A DNA stretch of 64,000 nt from Xestospongia bergquistia (Eukaryota > Porifera > Demospongiae > Haplosclerida > Petrosiidae), in assembly GCA_963965975.1 (NCBI GenBank), contig OZ014411.1, positions 6,929,001 to 6,993,000 on the forward strand, written 5' to 3'. The position numbers were made by a program, and so were the translations under genes. Of this stretch, positions 1 through 12,398 are shown in pieces. The notes under the pieces were generated by a model. It was not told the origin of the DNA. It did not search any database and worked only from the letters and a program-made list of their open reading frames with translations. How positions within the stretch are numbered: the stretch's first letter is position 1; every line of letters begins with the position of its first letter.

Positions 1-3000
1 GTCGAACAGGTATATCTACTAAATAAATGTTGATTATTATTACTGATTATGATAAATATATACAGTGGAGGACTGTCTGACATCTCTGCTACTGAACGTG
101 TTGAAGACTTTTTGGGCGAGTACACAGCAGATCAAAAGAGAACTCAAGTTGATGCAGTGATATTATTTGCCACAAAGAAGGTATCATAAATGATGCACTT
201 TTTGTTAAGCTATTAATAAATAGCTGGTTTATATATGGATGAAAGTTACAGGATTTTTGATTGATAGAATGATATCATATATATATATATATTATATATA
301 AGCACAATGAAAATACTTGTCAAATTCAAATTTGAGTGTTTGTCTTGACTCTTTCTTGTCTAATCAACCTTGGGTTAATTTAAATTCTATTAATCTACAA
401 CTAAACACATACATCTGTTGAATAGCAATGAAAAGACATGCACTAATATATCACTATGTTGACACTATATTCAGCATTACAATATCTATCAACCAATGCT
501 GTTTTCTTGTGTTCACATGCATTATCTTCTTATGTACTTGTAGTTATGTTTTGATGATCTAGCTGAGCATGGAAATGTGTTTTCTTCTGATGATGGTAGT
601 GGTGAACTAAACAATATCAAAAATATAATGAAAGTTTCGAGATCTCATTACTGGACTGGACTTCAATTCACTTCTACTGATTGGGTATCTGATCTCGCTA
701 CAAAATTAGCATTAGAATTACGTTATCTGAATGACAGAGGTACATAGATGGACATATTATATTTCATGTAGTAAGTAATCACAAATTTACTTTCTCAGAT
801 ATACAGGGCTTATTAGATTGGAATGGCTTTATTGTCATAAGTATGTCATCATATAACCTAAATGATCATGGTAATTGGTCTCCTGTAATTGACATTCTCT
901 ACTAATATCTGTTTATTAGATCAAATCATTGGCTCTGTTATGAAGGCAATAAACAAGACTGGTATAACATTTGTGGCAATTTATACTGAACTTAGCACTA
1001 ATGATCTGGTACTATGCTTTTTTATAATACAAATATACTGTAAATTATCACTGTAGTTAAAAGATATACAATAACATATGTTTTAATAAAAAAACATACA
1101 CTGACACAAACCGGCAGTCAATGTATGTATCTGGCTTCATTTAATCACTCTCTATCATCAACATAATTATATTCTTTAGATACAGGTGGCTGGGCAAAAT
1201 AAAAGATCGACTGCTCAATCAATATTGATTTCTAATGAAGATTCCAAAGTAGAAAATGATAGCAGTATTTGCTCAGTAGGAGGAATATTTAATGAAACCA
1301 ACACATCAGCAGCTTGCATGCTCTTTTGCATGAGGAAAACTGTAACATTCATTCCTAATGCTAGTAATCCGATAGAAAGCTGTACTCTTAAGACGCCAAT
1401 GAAAGTGTCAGCATGCTGTGAAAAGCAGGTTAATGTGTAAGTCTTTGAAAACAGTCAATGCATGCTTTAGATTTAGATGATTAGTCTAATAATAATAATA
1501 GAAAATGTGAATTATTATTAATACATTATCTTGTTTAGGAGTGTGAACTGTACTGATCAGATATATCCTTCTGTAACTCTACACTATTTGATCGAAAATG
1601 TCACTACGAGTTCAACTGGTAATATTTGTAGCAGAAAGATCTTTAGATCATTTCCAGAGCGTCCTGATAAACCCAAATATGAGGATGCCACACCTCAAAT
1701 TCTTGTGTATTTGCAGTGAGTTCTATTGTATGTTCATGTAGCATGGTAATAAGTCTAAAGTATCGACCCCATGGCTGTTCACAGATTGGTGAGGGTCCTA
1801 ATAAAACATTTCCCTATGGCTGTGTCTACTAATTTCAATAGTAGTATAATCCTGAGCTATAACATATTGCTTGCACTTACTGGTACATATATTATGTTGA
1901 AATAAATTGACATTTTCCTATATAACAACCTTTGTGACCTTGAAGGCCTTTAGTTATTGGAGCCCTCCCCTTTCCTGTTAGCACAAAAATGATCCAGTAT
2001 GCTAGTTGCTTCCTTGTAAGGCATGCTAAGGAACCTACATAATTTTATTACCTACATAAAGTTGGCATATTCTTCAAATCTAGGTTTTTGTTTCCTAATC
2101 ACTTGCACAATGCTGCCTCCTCCACTTCATGGACAATTGTAATAAATGTTACATACACTCGCATGTGGATACCAAAGGAAGAAGACAAGGCCCATGACAA
2201 TCCACCTGATGATGATGAAGATGATGCAAAAGAGACGATTAGTTCAATCATAGAGAGACGAGGTCCAAGTCGTAACCTCTATGTACCATTACAAATCAAT
2301 GCTGGTCTTAGTTACAGCTGTTCATCTAATGAACACAATTATTACAGTGTAGCTTATAATAAAAATGGCTTTCAAAATGGCTCTGGTATTCTTTTAAAGG
2401 GGATACAGGTACGTGATGTCTAGAGTGCTTGTAAGAGCATACTTTCTCTCATTCACATATGCAACTATGTTGTATAGTCACCCTCAACACCAACAGAATT
2501 AATGCATGGTTTAATGTATACTTCATAAAGCATACATGTAAGGTATAGATGTTGTATTAAAGTATATTAAACCACATACCATTCCAAGTTTATACCTTAA
2601 GTCTACTATTAATTGTATCTATTAAGTTAAGTAGTGTGTACCAGTTTTAGCAATTTTCTGAATCATGCCCAATTCTATATGAATTGAAATTATATAATGT
2701 TTACAAATATTGCTTGTGGTTCTTACTAAAATTTCAAATGTTAGTACATGCAATTAATAGTAGGCTCAAGGTGATACATTATTCTGATACTTCTAACACT
2801 TAATGTTATACATGGCTTTTCAGGTCCAACCTTATATTGTTTACTCCTCATCATTTTCCACGTCAGATGATTGTGTTGGATATTTCACAATTGTCACTTG
2901 GATGGGCATCATTTCAGTAAGCATTCTCATCTTGATCCTCTATGTTGGAATAGTTGTTGCGTTCTCTATTAACTCTATTGTTTCATTTGAAGATCCACGT

Positions 3001-3033
3001 GGGGAAACAATTAAAGTCGAGAAAGTTCATTAG
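1..3033 (+). CDS. ATP6AP1: V-type proton ATPase subunit S1 (Ac45)-like, 3' exons; 5' end outside window
   Basis: Accessory subunit of the vacuolar proton pump, a type I membrane glycoprotein of the secretory and endolysosomal system. Exons read from GT-AG sites: about 1-9, 66-180, 544-739, 799-870, 920-1008, 1180 or 1186-1436, 1539-1715, 2084-2408 and 2824-3033 (stop TAG). The visible product is luminal with several N-glycosylation sequons and cysteines, then one transmembrane helix near the C-terminus and a short cytosolic tail. The last exon (a YFT..TWMG start, a hydrophobic helix, then F-E-D-P-R-G and a short acidic/basic end) has the arrangement typical of Ac45 C-termini. The segment D-Q-I-I-G-S-V near 920 fits the luminal domain of the same family. 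An acidic run (PDDDEDDAK, near 2205) lies in the 2084 exon. The start codon and signal peptide are off the left edge. Identification is from remembered family features, not a search. Confidence 0.83.
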
Positions 3034-3236
3034 GCTAGTTGTTAGTAACAGATGTGAAATTATTATTTATAACGTAACATTGAAGTTATGTTATTGTAGA
3101 TTCTAGTATAATATTTATATGTCAAGTGATTCTTTAATTGTTAATAGTTTTCTTTGTTTGAGACTGAACACTTATGACATAAGCAATGAGATATATAACA
3201 CAGTATTAAATTACGTTTATTAATGGAAGCATCCTT

Positions 3237-6200
3237 TCATCCATTTATGTAAATATGACTATAGATCCTAGTGGTCTTTTCTACGTCATTGCTGCTGCTC
3301 CTTGTTGTTGGGATTGCTGAAAATTGAGTGTTTGCACTAGAAACAGATAAACAAATATGAACAAAGCATGTATAAATTAAAGTCCATAAACTTACATTGT
3401 ATTGGACAATTTTGGTCACTTCTTGTACTTTTCTACAACAAATTCAGAAAAAAACTAACTTATAACAACAGTGTACACACTAGCAGTACCTTGTTGCTGG
3501 TACAGGAATTGCATTTCAACCACCATTTCTTTACAAGTGTTTGTAATGATAGCCTAACCTATTTGTTGAGATGAGAACTTATTTCTTAAAGAAAAAATAT
3601 ACTTCTTGATTTCTTAAGACATGAAAGTACAAAATAGCAAATCCCTGTATCAAAACAATTGTAAATTAATAATACTTCAATGTACTAGCTCATTTTACTT
3701 GGAGAGAGTTAAGAATAGTAAACAGCCATAAAAAGAAAGTTGTACCACTGTTCACAGTAAACAACCCAATGATCCAGGTTATGCCTAGTAGTGGTAGTAA
3801 AACCACAGCACCTTTGATAGCAGGCCTACAATTAACTTATGAAATTGTGACCACCTAATCCATTAACTTACTTTACTATTTCACTTGTTGATAATGAGTC
3901 TTCACAAGCTCGTCTTCTTGTTCTAATTATTGATATTTCAGCTATTATGAGAATGATAATATTGACCTATACATGAATAGTATTATGGTCATAGTTTTGT
4001 CATCTAGAGTTTCTTAATTACCAAAATTATGAATACAGTGGGGCCAACAAAGGCCCATATCATTCCATTCTGAACAGAGAGCCAACAGCTGTGATTTAAA
4101 TGCAAGACAGGAAATGTGTCTGATATAATAGAAAGTCAAACATTAAGTGTCTTCTCACAATTTTGTATTTCCATATTGATCATTAGCTGCAACAGCTGTA
4201 ATTGACACAATAATAAGTGGAAGTCCTATAGAACAAGAGATATTCAAACTTCTTTTGTACAGACTCAGATATCTCACCCCATCCTAATAGAATTAAAGTG
4301 TACCACTGTTCAACCAATTGAGTGAACACTTTCACAATAAGCAAATAGAGCATAATTCCTTCAGCTAACATCCAACAAAAGACACATAAGAAAAAGTAAT
4401 GTAATAGACCAGCTACCACTGAACATAACCACTGTAAGAAATAGCACAGTAACAACATATGGATGAGCAAGCTCTTACTTTATTACTAGTAGCTGTTTCC
4501 ATTCCTCCAATAAGTACAATTAAGGCCATTGATAAACTGAATACAAGGTTGAAGTGTACATAGAGGAGTGGCCCACGATTTAGTTTTTTCCTACATGATA
4601 CGTGATTCTATTGTATATTGACAACCTGAGAAAAGTACCGGAATGTTATCAGCATGATCATTGTAGTAATGGAAGAAATCAATGATATGACTGTCCCAAT
4701 ATATCCTACACCTGAGAGTGCATGCCTCTCCTCATTAGAGAAAACCTTCGAAAGAATAAAAAACAATATTGGTAAGAAGGATATAACAAATACAGACTTC
4801 ATTTTCATGCATTCCTTGATGATCTAGTAAGACAGCAAAGCTGGTTAAGTGACTAGAAATGCATTGAACACTAGTACTGTTGTGTCTTTGTGTTATTAGT
4901 CCAAATGTAGACCAATTTCTAGAACAGTAGGATAATGAGACCATGTAATTAATAATAACCAGTATTAATTACCTTTCTTTAAAATCCCAGTACACACATT
5001 TTAGTGCCATGTTAGTGTTAACTGGCTGTTAAAATAATAATTAACTCCAAGTACTAAACTAACTTACTGATGTTAAAGTGAAATTAAATGTCACATTTCC
5101 TGATGTTATATTAACATTATTGGCATTATTGGTAATAATTTGAGTTGATATCACAGGTGATACAATTTGACTAGTGCTTGAGTTAACAAGTGGGTCATTG
5201 CTACAAAAAATATAAGAAAATATTAATTTTTATTATTTAAGTTTTCAAACCCTATTGCTTGTGATAAATTTGGAAGATCAGTAATAATCAGTGTGGCTAC
5301 AGTAGCTGTGCATTCTGAGGACAAAATGAGTGGTATAGTTTGTTTATTAATATCCAATTATTATTACCAAAATCCAAATTAATTGGGTTACATCTGTTAT
5401 CTTGAGACAGGTTAGGAACTTTGAGTCTACTGTGCATTCCACATACTTGATTCATTGGTATTCCAACATTGTTTTCTTTAGAAATGACCACTGAACCAAG
5501 AGAGCCATGTTTACTTGAAACATAATCTTTCAGTGAAGAATTGCCAATAAAATAACCAAGATCTATAATTAATTATAGAATTAGTAAAATTTGTAGATAT
5601 AGTCAAACCAGTCTACACAAGACATTTAAATAAAAACTTTTATAAAGCTATCTTTACCCAAAATTTAATACTCAAATATTATAATAAACAAGCATGTTTT
5701 GAATAATTAATTATAGAGGGTATCTTTAATTCACAGAGAAATTTCTATTGTAATACTAAAGTTATTGATCTATCTCACAAACATGACTGCCAAAGTAACT
5801 GAAGTTTCCTTCTAATCTTCCATTCTCATTGAGCAGGGACAATCCAAGTAATTTAGTTGCATGTTCTAATTGAAATAACAACCTCTCACCAAATCCATTC
5901 TAATGATATCAGAATTAATTAATTGAATATTATAAATTTTTATAGCACTTACACAGCCTTCACTTATAAAAAATTGCTCCCGATCAAGTAGAGTATCAAA
6001 TACACCAATAAATATCTAAAATGGTAACAATATAATATAAAAATATCAAATAGTGAAAGCAATGGAGATGATTCTTACAGTTGCATCAATCTCAGTAATA
6101 TTCTCTGACACTTTCTTTTCTTCATTTTCAAATGTATCCATTATTACTTCCAACTGTTTTAATGTGTGTTGGGACAAATTGGTATTTCGAGATATTCCAT

Positions 6201-7367
6201 CAAGTGCTGAAAATAGCAGATGTAGACTAGATGTGGTTGCATTGAGCTCATGTAAGATATCTGAGATCACTTGATCCTATGAAATGAGCATTTAAACACT
6301 TGTGTACACAAAAAGTTAAAACAATCAATTCTTTAAGTACATACGCTTCAATTTAAAGTGATGATTGTTCTCATTATTTAAATTCACATTTTTATTGTGA
6401 TTCAACTCATTTGACGTAAATGTATGTACGTGTTTGTGTAACATGACCACGTGACAATTGAGCCAGATTACATGACCATTTTATATGTGGGAGACAGACA
6501 TCTGTGAAAACAATACATATCTCAGAATACTGATGTCATTACATCCAGAAACCTAATAGTCTGAACAGCAGGTTTATATTCACTAGAATAATTGTATGAA
6601 TGATTCAACATGTACGGGAAAAAACGTATTACCATTGTTACTACAGTTGTTCTTCTAACAATATTTATACCATATGGTGATATATATGCTAACAAAGATA
6701 ATTAATTCATTATTTATACACATATATTAGTATTTGTAAGAACTTACACACTCTTGTTGGTTTTGTTCACTGTAACAGAGTTGTGTCAACATCTTTCCTA
6801 CTTCATTTAAAGTTGCCCTTACACAAAATTCATCTTTCTCATCTACAAGTCTTGATGTCTTACATAATGTTAGTACCAGTTGCACACAATTCAGTATTCC
6901 ACCAGTTGGTTTTTCGCGAAAGCATAGTTCAACAAATGAATCAATGCACTCAGCTGTTCTGGTACCCAATCTTTTACAACGGTTAAAAAACTTTTCAAGT
7001 AAAGGTACAGTGTCTTTAGGTCTGTTTGCATTAATGTAGCTCAGAAATCCACTAAAGCAACATTGATATAGTTTACTGTTATTTCCTGAAATAATCTCAC
7101 AATAGTCAATGTAACACTTAGCTTGATCAGTCTTTCTGCGAGTTTTTTTATAAGCAAAAGCTTTGTCAAATTCTGGAACACATTTTGTGATCATTTCAGC
7201 AATTGGCTTAGTAGGTGGCTCAGTTAAGAGTTTTCTAAGTTCTGAACATGACTCATTGTGGATCATTGAAGGTATCTTTTTAAAAATTGCAGTGAAATTT
7301 AAAGTGCAATACCGATTATTTCTCTTTAGATCTAGATCTGGTAGTGAGCCTGTATTGTTGCATCTAC
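3237..7367 (-). CDS. Adhesion-type GPCR (family B2), divergent member of the array ('gene 2'); first exon unresolved
   Basis: Seven-transmembrane receptor with a self-cleaving extracellular region. Exons read on the minus strand: Cys-rich ectodomain 6748-7367 (16 Cys), GAIN-like exons near 6080-6277, 5955-6018, 5760-5900, 5367-5560 and 5070-5203, then a C-V-Y-W-D-F half-GPS exon near 4975-5025. The second GPS exon (about 4800-4930) ends in [12 protein letters not shown]1 is near 4640-4740, TM2 near 4490-4590. TM3 (about 4283-4447) carries [19 protein letters not shown], the family hallmark. TM4 is near 4180-4240, the ECL2/TM5 exon near 4030-4100 has CWLSVQNGMIWAFVGP, and TM6-7 (about 3700-3830) has [14 protein letters not shown]. 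The tail ends with TGA at 3237. All exons read open. The ectodomain exon needs a preceding phase-1 signal-peptide exon, which I could not find between 7368 and 7728. Confidence 0.85.
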
Positions 7368-7728
7368 CTATTATAAAGATTTTCAACACTGTAAATATTA
7401 ATATACTAATAAAAAAATCTGCACATACATGACAACTAGTTGATTACACAGATATCACTATTAAAATACAAAGTCCTGTTTTAAACTTGCTATATAAATC
7501 TTACTTCTACAAGAAGATAGATGAATCACCATTAGCATTAGAAAAAAAGAATATACAAGGCCCATGATCTTATGCTCAAACTACATATAGTTGTTATTGA
7601 CTTACTCTTAAATACTCCTGTGCATGCATCACATCCTGTCTCTTTTTATATAAAGAATTTGATTATTATCAATAATTATGGAAATGAAAACTAATGGACA
7701 AATACACAATATATATTATATTGGTCAT
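7368..7728. other. Gap between gene 2 and the secreted-protein gene
   Basis: About 360 bases with no convincing exon. It should hold the signal-peptide exon of gene 2 if that gene follows the exon plan of its relatives. The best minus-strand donor (GTAAGT, near 7605-7610) follows a short reading frame that is not hydrophobic and is in the wrong phase, so I did not call it. Confidence 0.4.
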
Positions 7729-8817
7729 CTATTGAACATAGATCTCATAGTAGTGAAGAAGTATATTCTCATTAGTAGTACTCTCATCGCTACAGGCTCT
7801 CAGTTCAAGAAAGTCTACAGTTGGTGTTTTCAATGGCTTAAAAAACCAAGGCAAGTGAGTGTTATTGCAGCAAGTATTTTGTTCGTCCACCAAGCAATCT
7901 CCATCCCAGAGCTGTTGTGTTGAGCCAGTTCCAGTTTCACAATAATAGTCATTGCCAACAATATGTGGTGATGGAGTCTTTGCGTTGGTGTGGCAAGGAC
8001 AATAACATTCAGAATGTCGTCCTCCAGCAGCAAATGTCCAAATATGTTGCCGAGGGTGACCATATGTCAAGCTAATGCCATCTACATAAGGAGCATCAAT
8101 GTTGTTAATATGATTATGATATTTACGATAAAAGCCTTCAGGGGAATTGATGTTAAGTCCATGTACACGACCACAAACTCTACTGAAGTTCATGTTATTT
8201 GTAGGAATAATCATTGACTTACAGCCATCACGTTCAGATAATGGGCGTCCACAGCCTCGATCAGAGTCTTTACTATACAGCTTAAAACCGTAAGGGCAAG
8301 ATTCATCTGCCCTTGACATATTTAAGTATGCCACTCTTGTCCATGGGCCATCAATACCACAAAGGTTTTCCATATGGCAATATATGTACTTTATATCACC
8401 TTTAGGGAAGCTGGTGATGAGATAGACACCAGATGGACTGTTAGGCTCTTTCTTCTTAACTTCATTACATGATTGTGGTACCCGCAATACTGTAGATGTT
8501 GGCTTGTTTTGAAAGGAACAATTACTAAGATCAGACTGAATTTTCTCAATGATCTTCTCTTGGTCATGAAGAGCATGGTGTATACAAGAAACATTTTCTG
8601 AGAGAACTGCAAGCCAGCCACTAATGTCTTCCAGTTTTCTTTCATTGTTTGACATTGTATACGTAGAAAAATTAGTATTCAGACATAATGATGTTGTATT
8701 TCCATTGTTGTCCATGTATGAAGTTAGACAGCCACCATCATCAAGGTCACACTCAACTGATAACTTCCTGCCATGAACACTAAGCAAACAAGACAAGCAC
8801 AAAAGTAGAAGTTTCAT
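7729..8817 (-). CDS. Secreted Cys-rich protein with fibrinogen-like N-terminal motif, intronless
   Basis: A single open exon of 362 aa. I start it at the second in-frame Met (8817) because that gives a clean signal peptide (MKLLLLCLSCLLSVHG); the first Met, at 8859, would put 14 polar/mixed residues in front. After a short linker with N-glycosylation sequons comes a segment beginning SCNEVKKKEPNSPSGVYLI and continuing with YCHMENLCGIDGPWTRVAYL. That pattern of 'SC.E....P.SPSG.Y', then 'VYC.M', then 'W.RVA.L.M' is shared by fibrinogen-related and similar extracellular animal proteins. The rest is Cys/Gly-rich and ends in an acidic-polar region. It lacks introns although every neighbour is heavily split. 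Role unknown; a lectin-like or matrix protein is possible. Confidence 0.7.
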   Translation of the reverse strand: MKLLLLCLSCLLSVHGRKLSVECDLDDGGCLTSYMDNNGNTTSLCLNTNFSTYTMSNNERKLEDISGWLAVLSENVSCIHHALHDQEKIIEKIQSDLSNCSFQNKPTSTVLRVPQSCNEVKKKEPNSPSGVYLITSFPKGDIKYIYCHMENLCGIDGPWTRVAYLNMSRADESCPYGFKLYSKDSDRGCGRPLSERDGCKSMIIPTNNMNFSRVCGRVHGLNINSPEGFYRKYHNHINNIDAPYVDGISLTYGHPRQHIWTFAAGGRHSECYCPCHTNAKTPSPHIVGNDYYCETGTGSTQQLWDGDCLVDEQNTCCNNTHLPWFFKPLKTPTVDFLELRACSDESTTNENILLHYYEIYVQ

Positions 8818-9274
8818 AGCTATAAAGAACTGACGAAGGTATATACTACAATTGAGCAAATCAATTGTTAAATATGTTATTGAATAATTTTAAATTTGCA
8901 TAGGTGTACTTGTATATGTTATGCAAGCAATGTTTAGTTTTAGTGAAGTTGAAAATTATTATACAAGTGTCATAACACATATCAGTCATAGTATTTGTGT
9001 GGTTGTCATAACTTTTGAATGAAATGTTGATGTTAACAACATTGCGTGTGAATTATCTCATAATAACAAGTAGAAATATATTTTTAATGACATGAACTAT
9101 AAAACATCATTATTATAGTCAACATAAAAATATACTAAAAAATATAAAATAGATTAATAATGAGTTGACAATTGAAATGTTTATGAGAATAACAAGTAAT
9201 ATTGCGGAATAAATATTAAATAAAAATCATATCCATTTTCTATAAAAAACATATTTTGTTTATAATAAAAAGTA
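8818..9274. other. Intergenic, AT-rich; nothing recognised
   Basis: Separates the start of the secreted-protein gene from the stop of the histidine phosphatase gene. No open exon, repeat or clear promoter was identified beyond general AT richness. Confidence 0.5.
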
Positions 9275-11676
9275 TCACATGACATTGTCATATTGATAAA
9301 TACGATCTTTACTAACAACTCTCCATGGTCCATCTCTTTCCTCTCTCACTAATTCAATACTCCCACAATACACCACCTCATACATCAGGGAATGCTCTAA
9401 TCCAAGCCCAACTGTCAGTGCCTGCTCAACCCCATACTGGTGGGTCACTAAAATCAAGTTATCAGGATAGTGCTCATCAGCTATACTTTTAATGGCTACC
9501 TGATATCTACATAATGCAGACAAGCATTAGCCAACAATCACTGTGTTAACAATACTATGGGTACCAAGTTAACACCCACTCATAAAGGCTTATAAGTGAT
9601 AGGACAGTTATAAGCTTTCATCTATATAGTATGTGACCAAATAGTTTCATAGACATTTCTAACCTTCAGAGAACATATTCTGGACTATCACAGTGTTTTA
9701 CATATGAAGTGATCTTAAAAATATAATAGACTTCAAATTTTATTATTTAAATTATTACTACCGTTCATGCCCACTACTCTTTACTATGAATAAACTCAAC
9801 CCTTACAAATGAAGAATAGTGATATTAATAAACTTCTCATGAAAGATATATCCAAATAAGGAGATTTGTTTTGATATTTGCATTAGCCTATTTACTACAT
9901 CTAATTTATTAGTATTTGGGGTCTTTTCTAAATCCCACATTGTTCTTCGATAGGATTATTTTCTTGCTTAAAACAATAAATACATTAATCAATGTAATTT
10001 ACCTTTCTAATGCTTCATTTAAAGTCTCTGGGTAATTAGGTAATGGATGATGATCATATTCCAATACAGTGATGTCATAACTGTCGATATCTTGAGCTGG
10101 TACTATGGGAGCTGATTTCATCTTAGCACCTGGAGTCATGATTTCACAAAGAGAATTATTAGTTATAATTCCCTTTATACTGGTAGCATTACAGACAGCT
10201 TGTGCTGTTTGAAGACAACGAAGGAATGGGGAAGAAATCACTTTTTTGATGTCCTATATTTAGCAAGAAAAAAATTATATGAGTCAAGTAATGATGAATT
10301 CTCACATCGAAAGGCAAATGTATTATGTATTGATTTGTAAATGATACGACCATAGTGAAATAAAGTTCAAAAGGAAATCAAAAAAGAACTTGTCTTAGAC
10401 AATTTATGATCTTACATATAAAAATGATAATTTTGAGCCAAAAATGCTGAACAAACAAACACTACAGTATTAATAGATGGTTGCTATGTGGTTACCTTTC
10501 AATGAAATATGGTATGCCGGAAGCAAAGAGATATACTTCCAGTATACCAAATTTCATTGACTTCTGTGTAACAACTGTTTACATATGAACATTTCTTTGA
10601 ACCAAATTGACATAGTTATTAATAACTAAGTACTGTTAGGGTCACATTTGTTTTTACTTTACAATGTGTAAATAAATCCATATATATTATATTGTATGTG
10701 AAAGTACTTGTGTTTTGTGGTTTTGTCATGTCTACTGTTTCTAAAGTAAAAAGAGATGTTATTTATTATTGCTAATATAAATTAAAGATCATCTACCCAA
10801 TATCACTATATTATATGTTAAAGGAAAAAAAAGAATCATGATAATTATCTTAATAAAAGGAAGGAAATGTCCTAGTTTTGTCTTACAAAGAGAAAGAGTC
10901 AGGTTGCAAGCAATAAAATTAGAGGAAATGAAGCCAATGTAAATACATGTATTATAGACAAACCATTAATATCATTAATACTGCTAAAACCAGTAATACC
11001 ATCAATATCCTAGCTTGTAACCATTTCTATCATTAATACCATTACAACCAGTAATACTGGTATAGTGATAACATTGCTTAAAGTAATATTGTTATGGGAA
11101 ATGATGTCTTGTGATATTGAAAGTAAGAAAGACAGTTATATGGTGTGAGGCCTTTCCCTGACTCAATATACATTCCTCATAATGTAATACTTAATGTGAA
11201 TATATTACTGTTATCTAATTTAATTTCTTAGAGAGTAGATAGACATCAATCATTATCTCTAATCTGGCTGTGATCCCTATAGAAACTGATATTTTGTCTT
11301 TAACTAGAATTACTAGAAAAAGTGTCTGTGGTTGACAATAGCTATAAGAGAGTAATTAGACCTTGTGTTCAATTTAAAAATAGCACAGCCCTATTATTAT
11401 AAAGACAGTTTCTTCCACTAGTTATTATGTTAATATTGTTAGAACAATAAAATATATTCATTCTCTCTAACTTACTCTTCCAGCACATCTTTTAGATGCC
11501 ACTTTATATGCCTCAATCTTCCCTTTTCCAGTAATAGGTGTATCGTAGGGTCTGTCTGTAGTACGTTCCCATGATGGATCAGCTGTATCTAGCCTGGCTC
11601 CGTGCCTCATAACTATAACACATTGGGAAGTATCATTACAAGACTCACCTTCTGCCTCAGCCATAGTTTGCTCCAC
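9275..11676 (-). CDS. Histidine phosphatase (phosphoglycerate mutase-like / UBASH3-like) protein
   Basis: Three exons on the minus strand, 11476-11676, 10003-10253 and 9275-9506, join in phase to give 227 aa. Exon 1 has CVIVMRHGAR, with the RHG motif whose His (residue 25) is the phospho-accepting residue of the histidine phosphatase superfamily. It is followed by W-x(5)-RPYDTPIT-GKG, as in the UBASH3/TULA and related eukaryotic branch. Exon 2 begins with ISSPFLRCLQTA, the second phosphate-pocket arginine. Exon 3 has LILVTHQYGV, which supplies the second catalytic His. All key residues are present, so it should be an active phosphatase. There are no SH3 or UBA domains, unlike full-length vertebrate TULA proteins. 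Substrate cannot be told from sequence. Intron 1 contains an inverted repeat (10500-10559). Confidence 0.88.
10500..10559. repeat. Imperfect hairpin in intron 1 of the histidine phosphatase gene
   Basis: Two 24-base arms (10500-10523 and 10536-10559) are inverted copies with three mismatches, separated by a 12-base loop. It could be a MITE remnant or an RNA hairpin; nothing in the sequence decides between them. Confidence 0.6.
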
Positions 11677-12398
11677 CCATGCATTAACTACAGACAGGAA
11701 ATGGATACTACACAGACTGTGTACTATTTGTTGTTCAAGAGGTTATATTATATACATTTAGGAAAATTGCAAAAAACAATTCTAACAGTTAAATAAAGTA
11801 GCACATCCATATCTTTTACATTTTCACATTATAGTCTAAACTTCTCCAGCTTATTATAAATGATGCATAATGAATTTCTTTGTCAAATATCATTATGCCA
11901 TAATAACAACGATATAATGAAATCCTATAATTATTGCCTTGAAAATCATTTTTTTACCAAAAAGTGCAGGACTTTATATGTATTTTGAAATGAACTTGTT
12001 ATCACTACAACCATTCCAAATTTGTTGGAAACAATGCCAAAATCTACAATATGATGACAAGATGCTGAACCAAAGATGTTACTATGAAATTATATATACA
12101 CTTCAATGTACTTTGTAAGGATGCATGCAACCAGTTTCATTTTAAAGCACATGAGAATAATATCTGTAGATTTTGCTCTACATATCCAAAGAGAGGAGCT
12201 TTGAAATCGTTAATTTTTGAAATAGTACATGTTGATTAAAAATGACATGTGCAATTATACATATTAAAATTAAGCATTAAATTAATAAAGTAATAATTAT
12301 ATAAATAAAAGGCCATTGAAATTTTGAAATAATTGTTTCTTTGACTTGTCTAGATTGTTCTTATACATTAAGAAAGTGATTTAACTAAAAAAGATTAG
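11677..12398. other. Intergenic between histidine phosphatase start and GPCR A stop
   Basis: AT-rich, with no exon-like reading frame and no repeat family recognised. It should contain the promoter of the phosphatase gene and the 3' untranslated region of GPCR A. Confidence 0.45.

Noticed and set aside
7729..8817. Secreted-protein exon as the missing N-terminal exon of gene 2
   Set aside because: It ends in its own stop codon at 7729 and has its own signal peptide; no donor site joins it in phase to 7367.
10960..11080. Runs of AATACC/ACCAGTAAT units in intron 1 of the phosphatase gene, as a possible CRISPR-like array
   Set aside because: Imperfect, irregular short units without spacers, in a eukaryotic intron.
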